24,687 bases of DNA, taken from positions 1-24,687 of the forward strand of contig JADFPM010000009.1 of assembly GCA_022562335.1 (NCBI GenBank), given 5' to 3'. The position numbers were made by a program, and so were the translations under genes. Below the pieces are notes generated by a model. That model saw nothing but the letters and a program-made list of their open reading frames with translations. It had not been told where the DNA came from and searched no databases. Shown piece after piece: positions 1 to 8,307 of this stretch (position 1 is the stretch's first letter; each line of letters opens with the position of its first letter). This DNA is from Chloroflexota bacterium (lineage in GTDB: Bacteria > Chloroflexota > Dehalococcoidia > Lucifugimonadales > UBA3495).

Positions 1-245
1 TGGACCTGGCTGTCTTGGCCATCATATGGCCGTTGCGCCACCGGTTGCGTCCCCGGGGCATGGTGTTCGTGCTCTATGGCGCGCTGTACTCGGTGGGCCG
101 GTTCTTCCTGAGCTTCTTAAGGGTGGAGACCAACACCTATGCGATGGGGCTTAACGAGGCCCAGATCGTGTCCCTGCTGATAATGCTGGTGGCAATACCC
201 CTGTTGGTATACAAGGCTCAATTCGGCCGCCCGTCGGCGGGTTAA
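1..245 (+). CDS. lgt: Prolipoprotein diacylglyceryl transferase, C-terminal fragment
   Basis: This is the 3' end of a gene that begins before the window; the reading frame is open from base 3 to the TAA at 243-245. Lgt is an inner-membrane enzyme that moves diacylglycerol from phosphatidylglycerol to the lipobox cysteine of prelipoproteins. The visible part has the family's C-terminal pattern: a Tyr-Gly segment followed by GRFFLSFLRVE, then MGLNEAQIVSL and a hydrophobic last membrane helix (LLIMLVAIPLLVY). The first in-frame TTG at 15 lies inside the protein and is not a start, because codons for DLAV precede it in frame. The catalytic N-terminal two thirds are outside the window. The gene converges on recJ with only 13 bases between stops. 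Confidence 0.8.
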   Translation, partial: DLAVLAIIWPLRHRLRPRGMVFVLYGALYSVGRFFLSFLRVETNTYAMGLNEAQIVSLLIMLVAIPLLVYKAQFGRPSAG

Positions 246-253
246 CGGCCGCC
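236..253. terminator. Small hairpin at the convergent lgt/recJ junction
   Basis: GGCGG (236-240) and CCGCC (249-253) form a 5-bp stem around an 8-base loop that contains the lgt stop codon. It sits where two convergent genes end and could act in both directions. There is no T-run, so this is a weak call. Confidence 0.25.
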
Positions 254-258
254 ACCCG

Positions 259-1974
259 CTATTTTCCCGCCCGTAGGTTCTGGGCGGGACGGACGTCTAC
301 CACCTTCAGCACGATGCTTTTCATCCCCTGCCACCAATCGGCCGACAGGGTGTAGACCAAGTCCAGGTGGGAAGCGCCGTTGGGCCAATCTTGGGCCTGG
401 TTGAAGGCCAACGCCGTCATCTCCTTCTCATCCTGTCCCAGCACCAACTTCAGGTGTTGGGATTCGTGGCCGATGTGCCGGGATTCCAGCACCTTGACGC
501 CCCGGCTCAAGAAAAGCGGCCTGGGATTTCCCTTGCCGAAGGGCTCCATCTTGGAAAGCCACCCAAATGTGTCCTCGGTCAACTCGCCCAATTCCACTTC
601 CGCGTCAATGGCCAGGCTGGGCCTGAGGTCCACCGAACCCAAGGACCGCTCCGCAGCCAGGGTCAGGGCTTCCTCAAGCCGGGGCAGGTTGTCGCGGTGG
701 ATGGTGAATCCTGCCGCCTGGGAGTGTCCGCCGAATTTGACCAATAGATCTCCGCAGGACTCGAAGGCTGAGGCGATGTCGAACTGGGGTATGCTCCTTG
801 CGCTGGCCACTGCGTAGTCGCCAGCCAACGACATCGCGACGGCTGGACGGTGGTAGACGTCGGCCAGCCTACCCGCCACCAGGCCGGCCACCCCAGGAGC
901 GATGCTCTCATCGGCCACGAACAGGATGGGCGGCAAAGACCCTCCCGAATACTTCCTTTCCATCTGCGTTTGGGCGGTGGCATATGCTTGCTGGCTGGCG
1001 TCTCGCCGGCTGCGGTTCAGCCCCTCTAGAAGGTCCGCCAGCGTCTCCGCTTCTTCGTTGGACTTGGTGGTCAGCAGGGTGTAACTGTCGTGGGCGCTGC
1101 CCATCCGTCCGGCCGAATTTATCCTGGGCGAGATTTGGAAAGATACGGTTTCCGCATCGATGGCGTTTTGCTCGACCCGCGCCCGCCGGAACAACGCATT
1201 CAATCCGGGACGCTGGGTCTGGGCTAACTCGATCAAGCCCTGCTGCACCAGGTAACGGTTTTCGTCCTGCAGAGGCACCAGGTCGGCGATGGTCCCCAAG
1301 GCGGCAAGCTCTAGCAATGCCGGACTCCAAGGCTGGCCGTAAAACTCATATAAACCCTGCATCAGCTTGAATGCCAGACCGGCGCCGCAAAGGTCTTTGA
1401 ACGGGTAGGTGACACCCGGTAGGTTGGGGTCGATTATGGCCACCGCCTCCGGCAGAACCGACTGGGGCACATGGTGGTCGGTGATAACCACGTCGGCGCC
1501 CAGCCTGCGGGCCTCGGCCACCTCGGCCACTGCCGTGACGCCGGTGTCGACGGTGATGATCAAACTCACCCCCTGGGCGACCATGTATTGGACTGCCGCG
1601 TTGGACAATCCGTGCCCTTCATCGGCGCGGCTGGGCAGGTAGGGCAAGACTGTAACGCCCAGTTCGCCTAACCCTTCACCCAGGATGGCGGTGCCGGTGA
1701 CGCCGTCCACGTCAAAATCTCCGAAGATGCCAACCTTCTCTCCCTTGGTGACCGCTTGATAAAGCCTTTGCACCGCCCGGTCCATGCCCATCAACCGCTG
1801 GGGGTCGTAGGGTAGTTTCTGGGGAGGGTTTAAGAACACCCGTAATTTTTCCTCGGTGTCCAAGCCCCTCCTGAGCATGACCTGGGCCACCGCCGCGGGC
1901 ACGTCCGCTGGAAGTGAATGGTTGGAGGGGAGACCGGGCAGGTCCCACCGTTTGACTGTTTCACCAACGTTCAT
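259..1974 (-). CDS. recJ: Single-stranded-DNA-specific exonuclease RecJ
   Basis: RecJ is a 5'-3' single-strand DNA exonuclease used in RecF-pathway recombination, mismatch repair and base-excision repair. The 571-residue product is close to the usual length (E. coli RecJ is 577). The N-terminal DHH phosphoesterase domain shows the metal-binding motif GDFDVDG at 85-91, TVDTG near 141-145 and the signature DHH at 166-168. The C-terminal DHHA1 domain shows GVAGLVAGRL at 361-370, SARSIPQFDI at 391-400 and GGHSQAAGFT at 415-424. All hallmark residues appear intact. The ATG at 1974 follows the DUF4870-like gene by 32 bases; a GGAG lies rather far upstream, so expression may depend on the upstream fabF transcript. 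The gene converges with lgt. Confidence 0.96.
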   Translation of the reverse strand: MNVGETVKRWDLPGLPSNHSLPADVPAAVAQVMLRRGLDTEEKLRVFLNPPQKLPYDPQRLMGMDRAVQRLYQAVTKGEKVGIFGDFDVDGVTGTAILGEGLGELGVTVLPYLPSRADEGHGLSNAAVQYMVAQGVSLIITVDTGVTAVAEVAEARRLGADVVITDHHVPQSVLPEAVAIIDPNLPGVTYPFKDLCGAGLAFKLMQGLYEFYGQPWSPALLELAALGTIADLVPLQDENRYLVQQGLIELAQTQRPGLNALFRRARVEQNAIDAETVSFQISPRINSAGRMGSAHDSYTLLTTKSNEEAETLADLLEGLNRSRRDASQQAYATAQTQMERKYSGGSLPPILFVADESIAPGVAGLVAGRLADVYHRPAVAMSLAGDYAVASARSIPQFDIASAFESCGDLLVKFGGHSQAAGFTIHRDNLPRLEEALTLAAERSLGSVDLRPSLAIDAEVELGELTEDTFGWLSKMEPFGKGNPRPLFLSRGVKVLESRHIGHESQHLKLVLGQDEKEMTALAFNQAQDWPNGASHLDLVYTLSADWWQGMKSIVLKVVDVRPAQNLRAGK

Positions 1975-2006
1975 CTATAGATTTCGCTCCGCTTGCTGTG
2001 GTCTGT

Positions 2007-2342
2007 TTACCTGTTGTTGGGCCGATCGTTCCGTCTGTTGCTGTTTCTGCGGTCGGCTCGGCTCAGATTTGCCAGAGAAACCTTTTCAACCAAATCTCCG
2101 ATGAAGATATACCGGAAATCATACCCCATCAAAGCGTCCACCGCGCCCCAAAGAGAATATAGCAACAACAGGAATCCCACGGTGCCAAAGGTCAATTCCA
2201 ATCTATACGGCAGGCCGGCGGCAACCGTCAGGATGATCAAAACCAGGATGACCAGTTGGATCACCGCCGCCTGGAGGGCTTGAAACGCGCCCCACGGACT
2301 TTGACGGCGGCGAAACCGGCGGGAAATGAAATAGGAGATCAC
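2007..2342 (-). CDS. Small membrane protein, DUF4870-like (minimum extent; true N-terminus lies upstream)
   Basis: From the GTG at 2342 the frame encodes 111 residues with two clear membrane helices (about residues 20-43, QALQAAVIQLVILVLIILT, and 50-71, LTFGTVGFLLLLYSLWGAVDA). These are followed by a DFRYIFIGDLVE motif and an Arg/Asn-rich basic tail. A YFISRR stretch, a mid-protein QAL and a final A..A..G..FRY..IG motif resemble the DUF4870 family of unknown function. The GTG has no ribosome binding site, and the same frame continues upstream with another helix and a typical soluble leader, so this start is probably only an annotation artefact. The gene lies between fabF and recJ on one strand and is probably cotranscribed with them. 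Function unknown. Confidence 0.6.
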   Translation of the reverse strand: MISYFISRRFRRRQSPWGAFQALQAAVIQLVILVLIILTVAAGLPYRLELTFGTVGFLLLLYSLWGAVDALMGYDFRYIFIGDLVEKVSLANLSRADRRNSNRRNDRPNNR

Positions 2343-2533
2343 CGGACATAGCGCAAAAGCAAACGGCGCCGGAAGCAGGAAAAACGCCAGAGGGACCCCA
2401 AATATCAGCGTCCCGGCATGGGCCAGACCGCTGGCCAGTTTCTCTCCCCGGGAAGGCGGGCCGTTTTCTGGTTGCGGCTGCTCTATCGGATGCTGCCCCG
2501 GACGCCGCGCTCGATGGGCTTGGGGACGGTCAT
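2343..2533 (-). other. In-frame upstream extension of the DUF4870-like gene, with displaced start
   Basis: The reading frame of the gene ending at 2007 stays open up to the TGA at 2598-2600 and encodes a Pro/Gln-rich leader, then GEKLASGLAHAGTLIFG and a first membrane helix, as expected for a DUF4870 N-terminus. No ATG, GTG or TTG occurs in this frame above 2342. An ATG at 2533-2531, overlapping the fabF stop as ATGA and preceded by AAGGAG at 2544-2539 with a 5-base spacer, is the obvious start. It is in another frame, which closes at TAG after 16 codons. One extra base, or a -1 slip, within 2485-2533 would join the two. Confidence 0.55.
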
Positions 2534-3783
2534 TCGATCTCCTTAGGGTCGGTGAAGACCAGCACCGAGTTGTGTCCGCCGAACCCGAAAGAATTGCTCA
2601 TGGCGACCGAGACTTTTCTGTCAACAGAATCGTTGGGGGTGTAGTTCAGGTCGCAGTCCGGGTCCTGGTCATGAAGGTTGATCGTTGGAGGAATCTTGCT
2701 GTCGCGCATGGCCAAAACGCAGAACGCAGCTTCCAGCGCACCGCCCGCCCCCAACAGATGCCCCGTCATGGATTTCGTTGAGCTGATGGGAACCCGGTAA
2801 GCATCATCGCCCAGCGCCAGTTTTATGGCCTTGGTTTCCTGACGGTCGTTCAGAGGCGTGGAAGTGCCGTGGGCGTTGAGGTAATCGACCTGGGAAGGTT
2901 TGATGCCCGCATTTTGCAGCGCCAGGGTCATGGCGTTGGCCGCGCTCTGCCCGGTGGGCGAAGGTTCGGTAAGGTGATGGGCATCGGATGTGGCCCCGTA
3001 ACCTCGAAGCTCTGCCAGGGGTGGGACGCCCCGCCTTTCGGCGCTTTCCTGGCTTTCTAGCACCAGCACGGCGGAGCCTTCGCCCATGACGAAGCCGTCG
3101 CGGTTCACGTCAAAGGGGCGGCTGGCATGTTGAGGGTTTTCGTTGTGCCTGGAGAGGGCCCGCAGCGCGTTGAACCCGGCCACTGCTATGGGATAGAGCG
3201 GCGCTTCGGCGCCTCCGGCCAAGACCACATCCTGCTGACCTCGGCGGACCATCTCCCAACCCTGGCCCAACGCGTCGGCCCCGCTGGCGCATGAGGATAC
3301 CAGGCAGTAGTTGGCGCCCATGGAACCGGTGACCATCGAAACCTGAGCAGAAGCCATGTCGGCAAGCATCATGGGTATTAAAAACGGCGTCACCCTTTTG
3401 GGGCCCCGCTGGCTCAAGACCTCGAATTGTTGGGAAAGGGTGATGATGCCCCCGATGCCGCTGCCGATGATGACGCCCACACGGTAGGGGTCCATGGACT
3501 CGCGGGTCAACTGGGCATCGCGGCAGGCTTCCTGGGCCGCTACCGCCGCCAGTTGGGCGAACCGGTCCATGCGCCGGGCCTCTTTTCGCCCCAGATAGTC
3601 TTCCGCGTTAAAGCCTTTGACCTCTCCCGCAAAGCTGGTGTCGAAGCCCTCGGTGTCGAATGCCGTGATGAAATCTATTCCGGAATGGCCGGAAACAATG
3701 CCGCTCCAGGTAGATTCCACGTCCAACCCCAGGGGACTGATTATGCCAATGCCCGTGATAAAGACGCGGTGATTTTCATTCAT
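2530..3783 (-). CDS. fabF: Beta-ketoacyl-ACP synthase II (first copy)
   Basis: The enzyme condenses malonyl-ACP with a growing acyl-ACP in type II fatty-acid synthesis in the cytoplasm. The 417-residue length is typical. The thiolase-fold Cys-His-His triad is visible: C165 in VSSCASGAD, H305 in NAHGTSTPLND and H342 in STKSMTGHLLGAGG. GFVMGEGSAVLV at 230-241 and the C-terminal NSFGFGGHNSVLVF are also standard. The start is the ATG at 3783, with only a weak GGA upstream. The stop overlaps the ATG that probably begins the next gene. A second KAS II gene is at 9744-11009. No acpP or fabD/G neighbours are present, so this is not a classical fab cluster. Confidence 0.95.
   Translation of the reverse strand: MNENHRVFITGIGIISPLGLDVESTWSGIVSGHSGIDFITAFDTEGFDTSFAGEVKGFNAEDYLGRKEARRMDRFAQLAAVAAQEACRDAQLTRESMDPYRVGVIIGSGIGGIITLSQQFEVLSQRGPKRVTPFLIPMMLADMASAQVSMVTGSMGANYCLVSSCASGADALGQGWEMVRRGQQDVVLAGGAEAPLYPIAVAGFNALRALSRHNENPQHASRPFDVNRDGFVMGEGSAVLVLESQESAERRGVPPLAELRGYGATSDAHHLTEPSPTGQSAANAMTLALQNAGIKPSQVDYLNAHGTSTPLNDRQETKAIKLALGDDAYRVPISSTKSMTGHLLGAGGALEAAFCVLAMRDSKIPPTINLHDQDPDCDLNYTPNDSVDRKVSVAMSNSFGFGGHNSVLVFTDPKEIE
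2539..2544 (-). promoter_or_regulatory. Ribosome binding site for the gene after fabF
   Basis: AAGGAG on the minus strand, 5 bases before an ATG (2533) that overlaps the fabF TGA. It points to translational coupling and to 2533 as the real start of the DUF4870-like gene, although that ATG is out of frame with the conserved part. Confidence 0.55.
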
Positions 3784-3925
3784 AGAAATTCCATTCGACC
3801 GGTGGCCCTGATGAGGAACAAGCCAAGAGGGAAAAGATTGCTAGGAAACAGCGGGAAACGCGCCCTCCATCCTCCTGTCTGCCCATCACCCTGCCCGGAG
3901 GGGATATTGGTACGCCGCATTCGGC

Positions 3926-3946
3926 TGCCCCTGGGATACGGGGGCA
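3926..3946 (-). terminator. Hairpin after the radical SAM gene
   Basis: TGCCCC (3926-3931) pairs with GGGGCA (3941-3946) around a 9-base loop, about 25 bases past the radical SAM stop and before fabF. It is GC-rich but not followed by a T-run, so it may be a weak terminator or only an RNA-stabilising hairpin. The rest of 3784-3971 holds no gene that I can support. Confidence 0.3.
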
Positions 3947-3971
3947 ATTAGGCAACCGATGCCGCGGGTCA

Positions 3972-5789
3972 TTATTCCGACGTTGCCGGTTTTGCCGTCT
4001 TGCGGCGCCTGGTTCCCTTACCGGGCGTATCTTTGCCGACCCCATCCAGGATAACCGTCAATTCATTGATGCGGCCCGCGATGCTTAGAGACAATTCGGT
4101 GCGGCCGGTTGTCAACGGATCGGCTAACACCCGGAGAGATTCGGTCAATTCATTGACCTGGTTGCCCACGTTTTCCACCACTTCCCGGCGGGCATTGGCC
4201 AGGGGCTGGGAAACGGCCTTGAGCTTTTCCGCTAATTCGCCGACACCCTGAGAAACGCTATCTCCCAACTCTTTACCGGCGGCGGATACGGGATCCGACC
4301 AGGTGCGAAGGCTGTCGATGGCTTCGCCGATACGGGCCGTTATCGTGTCGCCCAGGTCCTTGCTGGAGGACGCCAGCCGGAGACGGTAGGAACGCAGGAT
4401 ACGGAATATGCGGCGGTACAGGTCGTCTACCGGGGTCAGCCGCGCTGAATACCGGTCAAACAGGTCTCTGCTCTCTTGCATGGTCCACCTGGGGTCTAGA
4501 TGCACGAGTTGACGGCCGGTGTAGAGATGGTAGGGCCGCATCTCGCCCGGTTGCAGCAGGCCCCCATCTTCGTTCAAGGGCGTCAGATCGTCCCAGTTGG
4601 AGGTTGCGGGTAGGGGCGTCAATATGTTCACCGTCTGGTATTTGCTGAGCTGGGTGACCCAATCGCCCATGGCCATGATGGTTTCTTCGGTGTCGTAGGG
4701 CAGGCCGATGATGGTCATTGCCACCACTGAGAAGCCCATTTCGTTGAGCACAACCAAGTCCTTGTGGACCTGGCCCGGGTCCTGCCGTTTGCGGACCAAC
4801 TCCAGGGCTTTGGCGTTATCCGATTCCACGCCCACGTATATCATGTCGATATTCACGTCGGACATGGCGGTCGCCAACGCTGGGTCTTGGCCGATCTCCG
4901 CCCTGGCCTGGCAGATCATGTACATATCGTCGGTGCGGCCTTTCCATTCATGGAGCCTGGCCAACCGCTCGTCCCGGTACTTGACCGCCCGCAACGGCGG
5001 GGGATGCAGGTCGTCGGAAATGAACACCTGGAACTTGCCGCCGCGCGACGAGTGGATCAATCCATCGGCGGCCAATTCGGTAAGCTGGGCCAATCGTTTG
5101 AATTCGGTTTCCCGCTTGATCAGGCGATAGCCCAAAAATTGTTGTATCACCTGGCAATAGGTGCATTTCTCGGTGCAACCCCTGACCGTTTCCAGAACTC
5201 CCCCGGCCATGGGGTTGTCCGATGAGAGGTCTTTGATGGACCGGAAGTCGGGCAATTCCACAAAGTCCGGCGCAACCAGGCCGGCGCGCCGGGTCTGCAC
5301 CACTTTACCGTCCTCCAGGTATGAGATGCCGGGTATTTTATTCAAGTATTGGTTCCGGACAGCCGGTTTATGTTCCAATAGCGTATCGCAAAGTTGGCCG
5401 ATGATGTCCTCGGCTTCCCGTTGGGCGATGACGTCGAAGTGGCCGTAATCAAAGGCCTCTTCCGCCAAGGGCCCCATCTGAGGACCGCCGCCGATGGTCA
5501 CCAATCCAGGGTGGAACTCTTTTGCTTGCCGTGCTATCTGATAGCCCCGGGGCGCTTCGTTGATCAGCGCCGTCACCATCAGGATATCGACACCGTCTAG
5601 GTCTTTGTCCGGGTCTATGAGTCCCGAACGGTCCTCGAACCATATTTCCCGCTGATACCGGTGGGGGCCTTCCCACTGGGCCAATGCCCCGGAAAGAAAA
5701 AGCATCCCCTGCCTGGGAATGGCAATGTATTCGAAATTCCCACCCGCCGATGCCGGCTGCAGCAACACCACCCGTTTTTCACTAGCCAT
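3972..5789 (-). CDS. B12-binding-domain radical SAM protein with C-terminal 29-residue repeats
   Basis: The N-terminal part (about 1-145) looks like the cobalamin-binding fold seen in many radical SAM proteins, with IGGGPQMGPLAEEA at 99-112 and a VIAQREAEDII motif. The radical SAM domain follows, with the [4Fe-4S] cysteines C205, C209 and C212 in RGCTEKCTYC (CX3CX2C), then YVGVES near 318-323 and IIGLPYDTEET at 360-370. Substrate and reaction cannot be deduced. After residue 464 the protein carries an extra tail of four 29-residue repeats (465-580) and a basic Lys/Arg-rich end. The ATG at 5789 has AGGAG with a 5-base spacer. The gene stands alone between a 283-base upstream gap and fabF. Methylthiotransferase or lipid/hopanoid methylase-like roles are possible but unsupported. 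Confidence 0.85.
   Translation of the reverse strand: MASEKRVVLLQPASAGGNFEYIAIPRQGMLFLSGALAQWEGPHRYQREIWFEDRSGLIDPDKDLDGVDILMVTALINEAPRGYQIARQAKEFHPGLVTIGGGPQMGPLAEEAFDYGHFDVIAQREAEDIIGQLCDTLLEHKPAVRNQYLNKIPGISYLEDGKVVQTRRAGLVAPDFVELPDFRSIKDLSSDNPMAGGVLETVRGCTEKCTYCQVIQQFLGYRLIKRETEFKRLAQLTELAADGLIHSSRGGKFQVFISDDLHPPPLRAVKYRDERLARLHEWKGRTDDMYMICQARAEIGQDPALATAMSDVNIDMIYVGVESDNAKALELVRKRQDPGQVHKDLVVLNEMGFSVVAMTIIGLPYDTEETIMAMGDWVTQLSKYQTVNILTPLPATSNWDDLTPLNEDGGLLQPGEMRPYHLYTGRQLVHLDPRWTMQESRDLFDRYSARLTPVDDLYRRIFRILRSYRLRLASSSKDLGDTITARIGEAIDSLRTWSDPVSAAGKELGDSVSQGVGELAEKLKAVSQPLANARREVVENVGNQVNELTESLRVLADPLTTGRTELSLSIAGRINELTVILDGVGKDTPGKGTRRRKTAKPATSE
4050..4397 (-). repeat. Four tandem 29-residue protein repeats in the radical SAM tail
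   Basis: Residues 465-493, 494-522, 523-551 and 552-580 align without gaps. Units start Leu-Arg/Lys; units 2-4 have Pro at position 7 (SDP, SQP, ADP), and hydrophobic residues recur at the same positions. Units 2-4 end in ELAEK, ELTES and ELTVI, while the first ends in EAIDS. The units have diverged in sequence but keep exact length, suggesting amphipathic helices broken by proline. Confidence 0.75.
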
Positions 5790-6072
5790 TTTCGCTCCTG
5801 TTTCTCCCGCAGGACCATCTCGCTATAGCAGGCGAGACCGTGGGGAAACTATATTAAACAACCCATGACATTGAGATTCATCTCGAAGACCAATGACACA
5901 GGAAAATTGGGTAATCGGTTTCATGCCCTGTGGTCGCAAAATATTATACAGCAAGCCGAAAGCCAATAACACGGCAACAAGTACGTTGTTTTCAGGCTTC
6001 CAAACGCCTTTCCAGGCACGTTGGTTTTGATGGGGATCAGTATGAACACGCTTAGGCGCTTGGGATGCGGCT
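5790..6072. other. 283-base intergenic region upstream of the radical SAM gene
   Basis: No gene is supported here. It is more AT-rich than its surroundings. A 12-base inverted repeat, GAGAT-TC-ATCTC (5873-5884), lies about 85 bases upstream of the radical SAM start, and a TATA-rich stretch (5850-5857) lies between them on the minus strand. These could be an operator and -10 region, but I could not find a convincing -35 element. Confidence 0.35.
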
Positions 6073-7011
6073 CTATATGAATTGGGGGATTATCTCTTTG
6101 GCGATGGTCTCTATGTGCCTCACCCGGTCTTCCATGGGGCAAGAAACGCTGAAAATGATGTGCCTAGCGCCGGCGTCGATGTACTCCTTGAGACGGGAGA
6201 CGCAATTTTCAACCGGACCCAAAAGGCAGTACCGGCTAACGATCTCACTGAATTCGGAACCGTATAGATAACGCCCGCCCAGTTCGTTGGCGGCCACCCG
6301 GGCAGCTTCTTCCACGGTGGGGTAGATCGATATGTAGGGCATGAATGCCCATTGAAACTGGGAAAGGTCCCGGCCGGCTTCCGAAGCGAATTGTTGAATC
6401 TTGGCAACGCTGTCCCGGTAACGGGGGGGATCGTAAAAATAAGGCAACCAGCCGTTGCCGTGCTTGACCGCCCGTCGCATCGCGGCATCCCGCCGGCCAG
6501 ACACCCAAATGGGCGGGTGCGGCTGCTGAACGGGATGGGGATTGATGGCGGCGCCATCCAGTTGGAAATGGCGTCCTTTAAAATCAACCGAATCTTGAGT
6601 CCAGAGCTGGGTCAACACCTCCAGGCATTCGTTGGTCCTGCGCCCCCGTTGCTTCACGTCCAACCCAGCGGCTTCGAATTCCATTGGGAATTCTCCGCCT
6701 ATGCCGATTCCCAGCGTCAGACGTCCTCCTGAAGCTATGTCCAGGGTGGTGGTCAGCTTCGCCAAGACCAGGGGGTGGTAAAAGGGGGCGAGTAAAATGG
6801 ACGAAAGCAGTCTGATCTTTTCCGTGGCTCCGGCCGCCACCGCCAGCAAGGTCAGCGCAGCCTGGGTCGGCCCTGGAGGGTCACCCCGCATGTAATGTTC
6901 GCCAGCGGAGAAATACTCGAAACCCAACTCCTCCATCCACTTCGCCTGTGACGCGGTCTGGGCCGCCCCCAATGCCGCTCCGATCCCAAAATGAAGGTCT
7001 GGTGTGGTCAT
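6073..7011 (-). CDS. LLM-class (luciferase-like) flavin-dependent oxidoreductase
   Basis: A luciferase-like TIM-barrel oxidoreductase using FMN or F420; the substrate is unknown. From the ATG at 7011 the product is 312 residues, typical for the family, starting MTTPDLHFGIGAAL, the usual first beta-strand. Further signatures are PFYHPLVLAKLTTTLD at 76-91, GGRLTLGIGIGGE at 95-107, RGRRTNECLEVL at 122-133 and HPPIWVSG. The frame stays open to a further ATG at 7194, but the extra 61 residues have no family resemblance, so I chose 7011. No strong ribosome site is visible. It is divergent from the epimerase at 7290. A second LLM protein lies at the end of the F420 operon, so F420 use is plausible here too, but FMN cannot be excluded. 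Confidence 0.85.
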   Translation of the reverse strand: MTTPDLHFGIGAALGAAQTASQAKWMEELGFEYFSAGEHYMRGDPPGPTQAALTLLAVAAGATEKIRLLSSILLAPFYHPLVLAKLTTTLDIASGGRLTLGIGIGGEFPMEFEAAGLDVKQRGRRTNECLEVLTQLWTQDSVDFKGRHFQLDGAAINPHPVQQPHPPIWVSGRRDAAMRRAVKHGNGWLPYFYDPPRYRDSVAKIQQFASEAGRDLSQFQWAFMPYISIYPTVEEAARVAANELGGRYLYGSEFSEIVSRYCLLGPVENCVSRLKEYIDAGARHIIFSVSCPMEDRVRHIETIAKEIIPQFI

Positions 7012-7289
7012 GACGTTAGCATCCCAACGAGATACCTTATGATTTGCCGCAAGGTCTTGGCGAACACGTCTCGGATACAGGCGTAAGATTCCGGGTTTTG
7101 CAGGGTGCTGCCTGGCGCCAGTGAATACTGGAAAATCAGGGTGTATGTTACCGTAAGCATAATGACAATCCAACCTGGCCTGTATCGTTTTCACGCCCCC
7201 TTCATCACGGTGAGGGTTGGTTTTTCCGCCGCGCAGAAAACCACGGCCTGGCAGCCGGCGATTGGCCCTAAATTGGCGCGAGGCTTGTA
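7012..7289. other. 278-base divergent intergenic region
   Basis: Lies between the LLM oxidoreductase (-) and the epimerase (+). It has one short hairpin, CCAGT-GAAT-ACTGG (7118-7131), and a 9-base palindrome TTACCGTAA near 7148. Promoter candidates were weak on both strands and are not called. The frame continuing from the LLM gene through 7194 looks like non-coding read-through. Confidence 0.3.
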
Positions 7290-8240
7290 ATGCTGGTTCT
7301 GGTGACTGGCGCCACCGGCTTTTTGGGACGCCGGGTGGTTCGGGAACTGGAGGAAAGGCATCATACGGTGCGGTGCCTGGTTCACACTCCCGGCAGAGAG
7401 AGGCTTTTCCCCGGCCGGACTCCCGATATCTACTACGGGAGCGTTACCGACACCGAACCCCTCGCCGAAGCGGCCCATGGCGTAGACGTCGTGATTCACC
7501 TGGTGGCCATCATTCGCCAACGCGGGCGGGCCACGTTCGAGTCCATAAACCATCTGGGCACCGCCAACGTGGTTGCCGCGGCGAAGCAGAACGGTGTAAA
7601 GCACTTTGTACACGTTTCGGCAAACGGGGTCACCAATGACATTAATTTCCGCTATCTTTATAGCAAATGGCAGGGAGAGCAGGAGGTCATTAACAGCGGC
7701 CTGCCCTACACCATTCTGCGTCCGACTCTTATGTTTGGGCCCGGCGACGAGTTTCTCAATACCTTGGCCGGGTTGGCCCGGATCTTCCCCCTGGTGCCCG
7801 TGGTTGGGCCGGGACGCATCCGGTATCAACCGATTGCCGTGGAGGACGTCGCCCGCTGCCTGGCGCTATCGGTGGACCGGCAGGACCTGAAGGGCAAGAT
7901 CTTGGACATCGGCGGGCCGGACCAGATCAGCTACAACGAAATAGTGTCCATCGTTGCCCGGACGTTGGGGAAAAAACGCTGGCGGCTCCACGTGCCTTTT
8001 TGGTTGATGCATCTGGCCACGCTGGCGTTTCAATTGGTCCAACCCCGGCCGGCCGTCACCGTCGACCAGCTCCGGATGTTGGGCATCCGCAACGTTGGCG
8101 AACCGGGGATCGTGGATCAAACCTTTGGCTTTACCCCACGAACCGTGGAAGGTAACATAGATTTTGTCCGGTCAGTGACCGCCGCCGACGGGTGGAAGAT
8201 CGCCATGGGGATCATGCCGGCGCGGATCCGCGACCATTGA
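7290..8240 (+). CDS. NAD(P)-binding epimerase/dehydratase, complex I NDUFA9-like
   Basis: An extended (atypical) short-chain dehydrogenase/reductase of the NDUFA9-like subfamily, 316 residues. The Rossmann nucleotide-binding motif TGATGFLG is at 6-13, VVIHLVAIIRQ at 67-77, FVHVSANG with Ser at 106-113, and the catalytic YLYSK (Y122, K126) at 122-126, followed by ILRPTLMFGPGDEF. The C-terminal half has the RYQPIAVEDVARC and LDIGGPDQISYNEI segments typical of these proteins. In mitochondria NDUFA9 is an accessory subunit of complex I; bacterial homologues are mostly uncharacterised and may act on quinone, lipid or nucleotide-sugar substrates. The ATG at 7290 has GAGG upstream. It is followed by folC after 67 bases, possibly on one transcript. 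Confidence 0.88.
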   Translation: MLVLVTGATGFLGRRVVRELEERHHTVRCLVHTPGRERLFPGRTPDIYYGSVTDTEPLAEAAHGVDVVIHLVAIIRQRGRATFESINHLGTANVVAAAKQNGVKHFVHVSANGVTNDINFRYLYSKWQGEQEVINSGLPYTILRPTLMFGPGDEFLNTLAGLARIFPLVPVVGPGRIRYQPIAVEDVARCLALSVDRQDLKGKILDIGGPDQISYNEIVSIVARTLGKKRWRLHVPFWLMHLATLAFQLVQPRPAVTVDQLRMLGIRNVGEPGIVDQTFGFTPRTVEGNIDFVRSVTAADGWKIAMGIMPARIRDH

Positions 8241-8307
8241 CCTGCCCCGTGTTCATTCTCCAACCGTTCCGGGCCTTTTGGGACTTACCCGCCGTATCTA
8301 GAGGCAT

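Noticed and set aside
5865..5969. 34-codon ORF on the plus strand in the 5790-6072 gap
   Set aside because: No ribosome binding site, no recognisable similarity and AT-rich composition unlike neighbouring genes; likely chance.
7012..7194. 61-residue N-terminal extension of the LLM oxidoreductase from the ATG at 7194
   Set aside because: The family starts at the MTTPDLHFGIG beta-strand; the extension has no hydrophobic or family pattern and no ribosome site.
7191..7829. 212-codon minus-strand ORF opposite the epimerase gene
   Set aside because: It is antisense to a gene with clear Rossmann and YxxxK motifs; its translation shows no family features.
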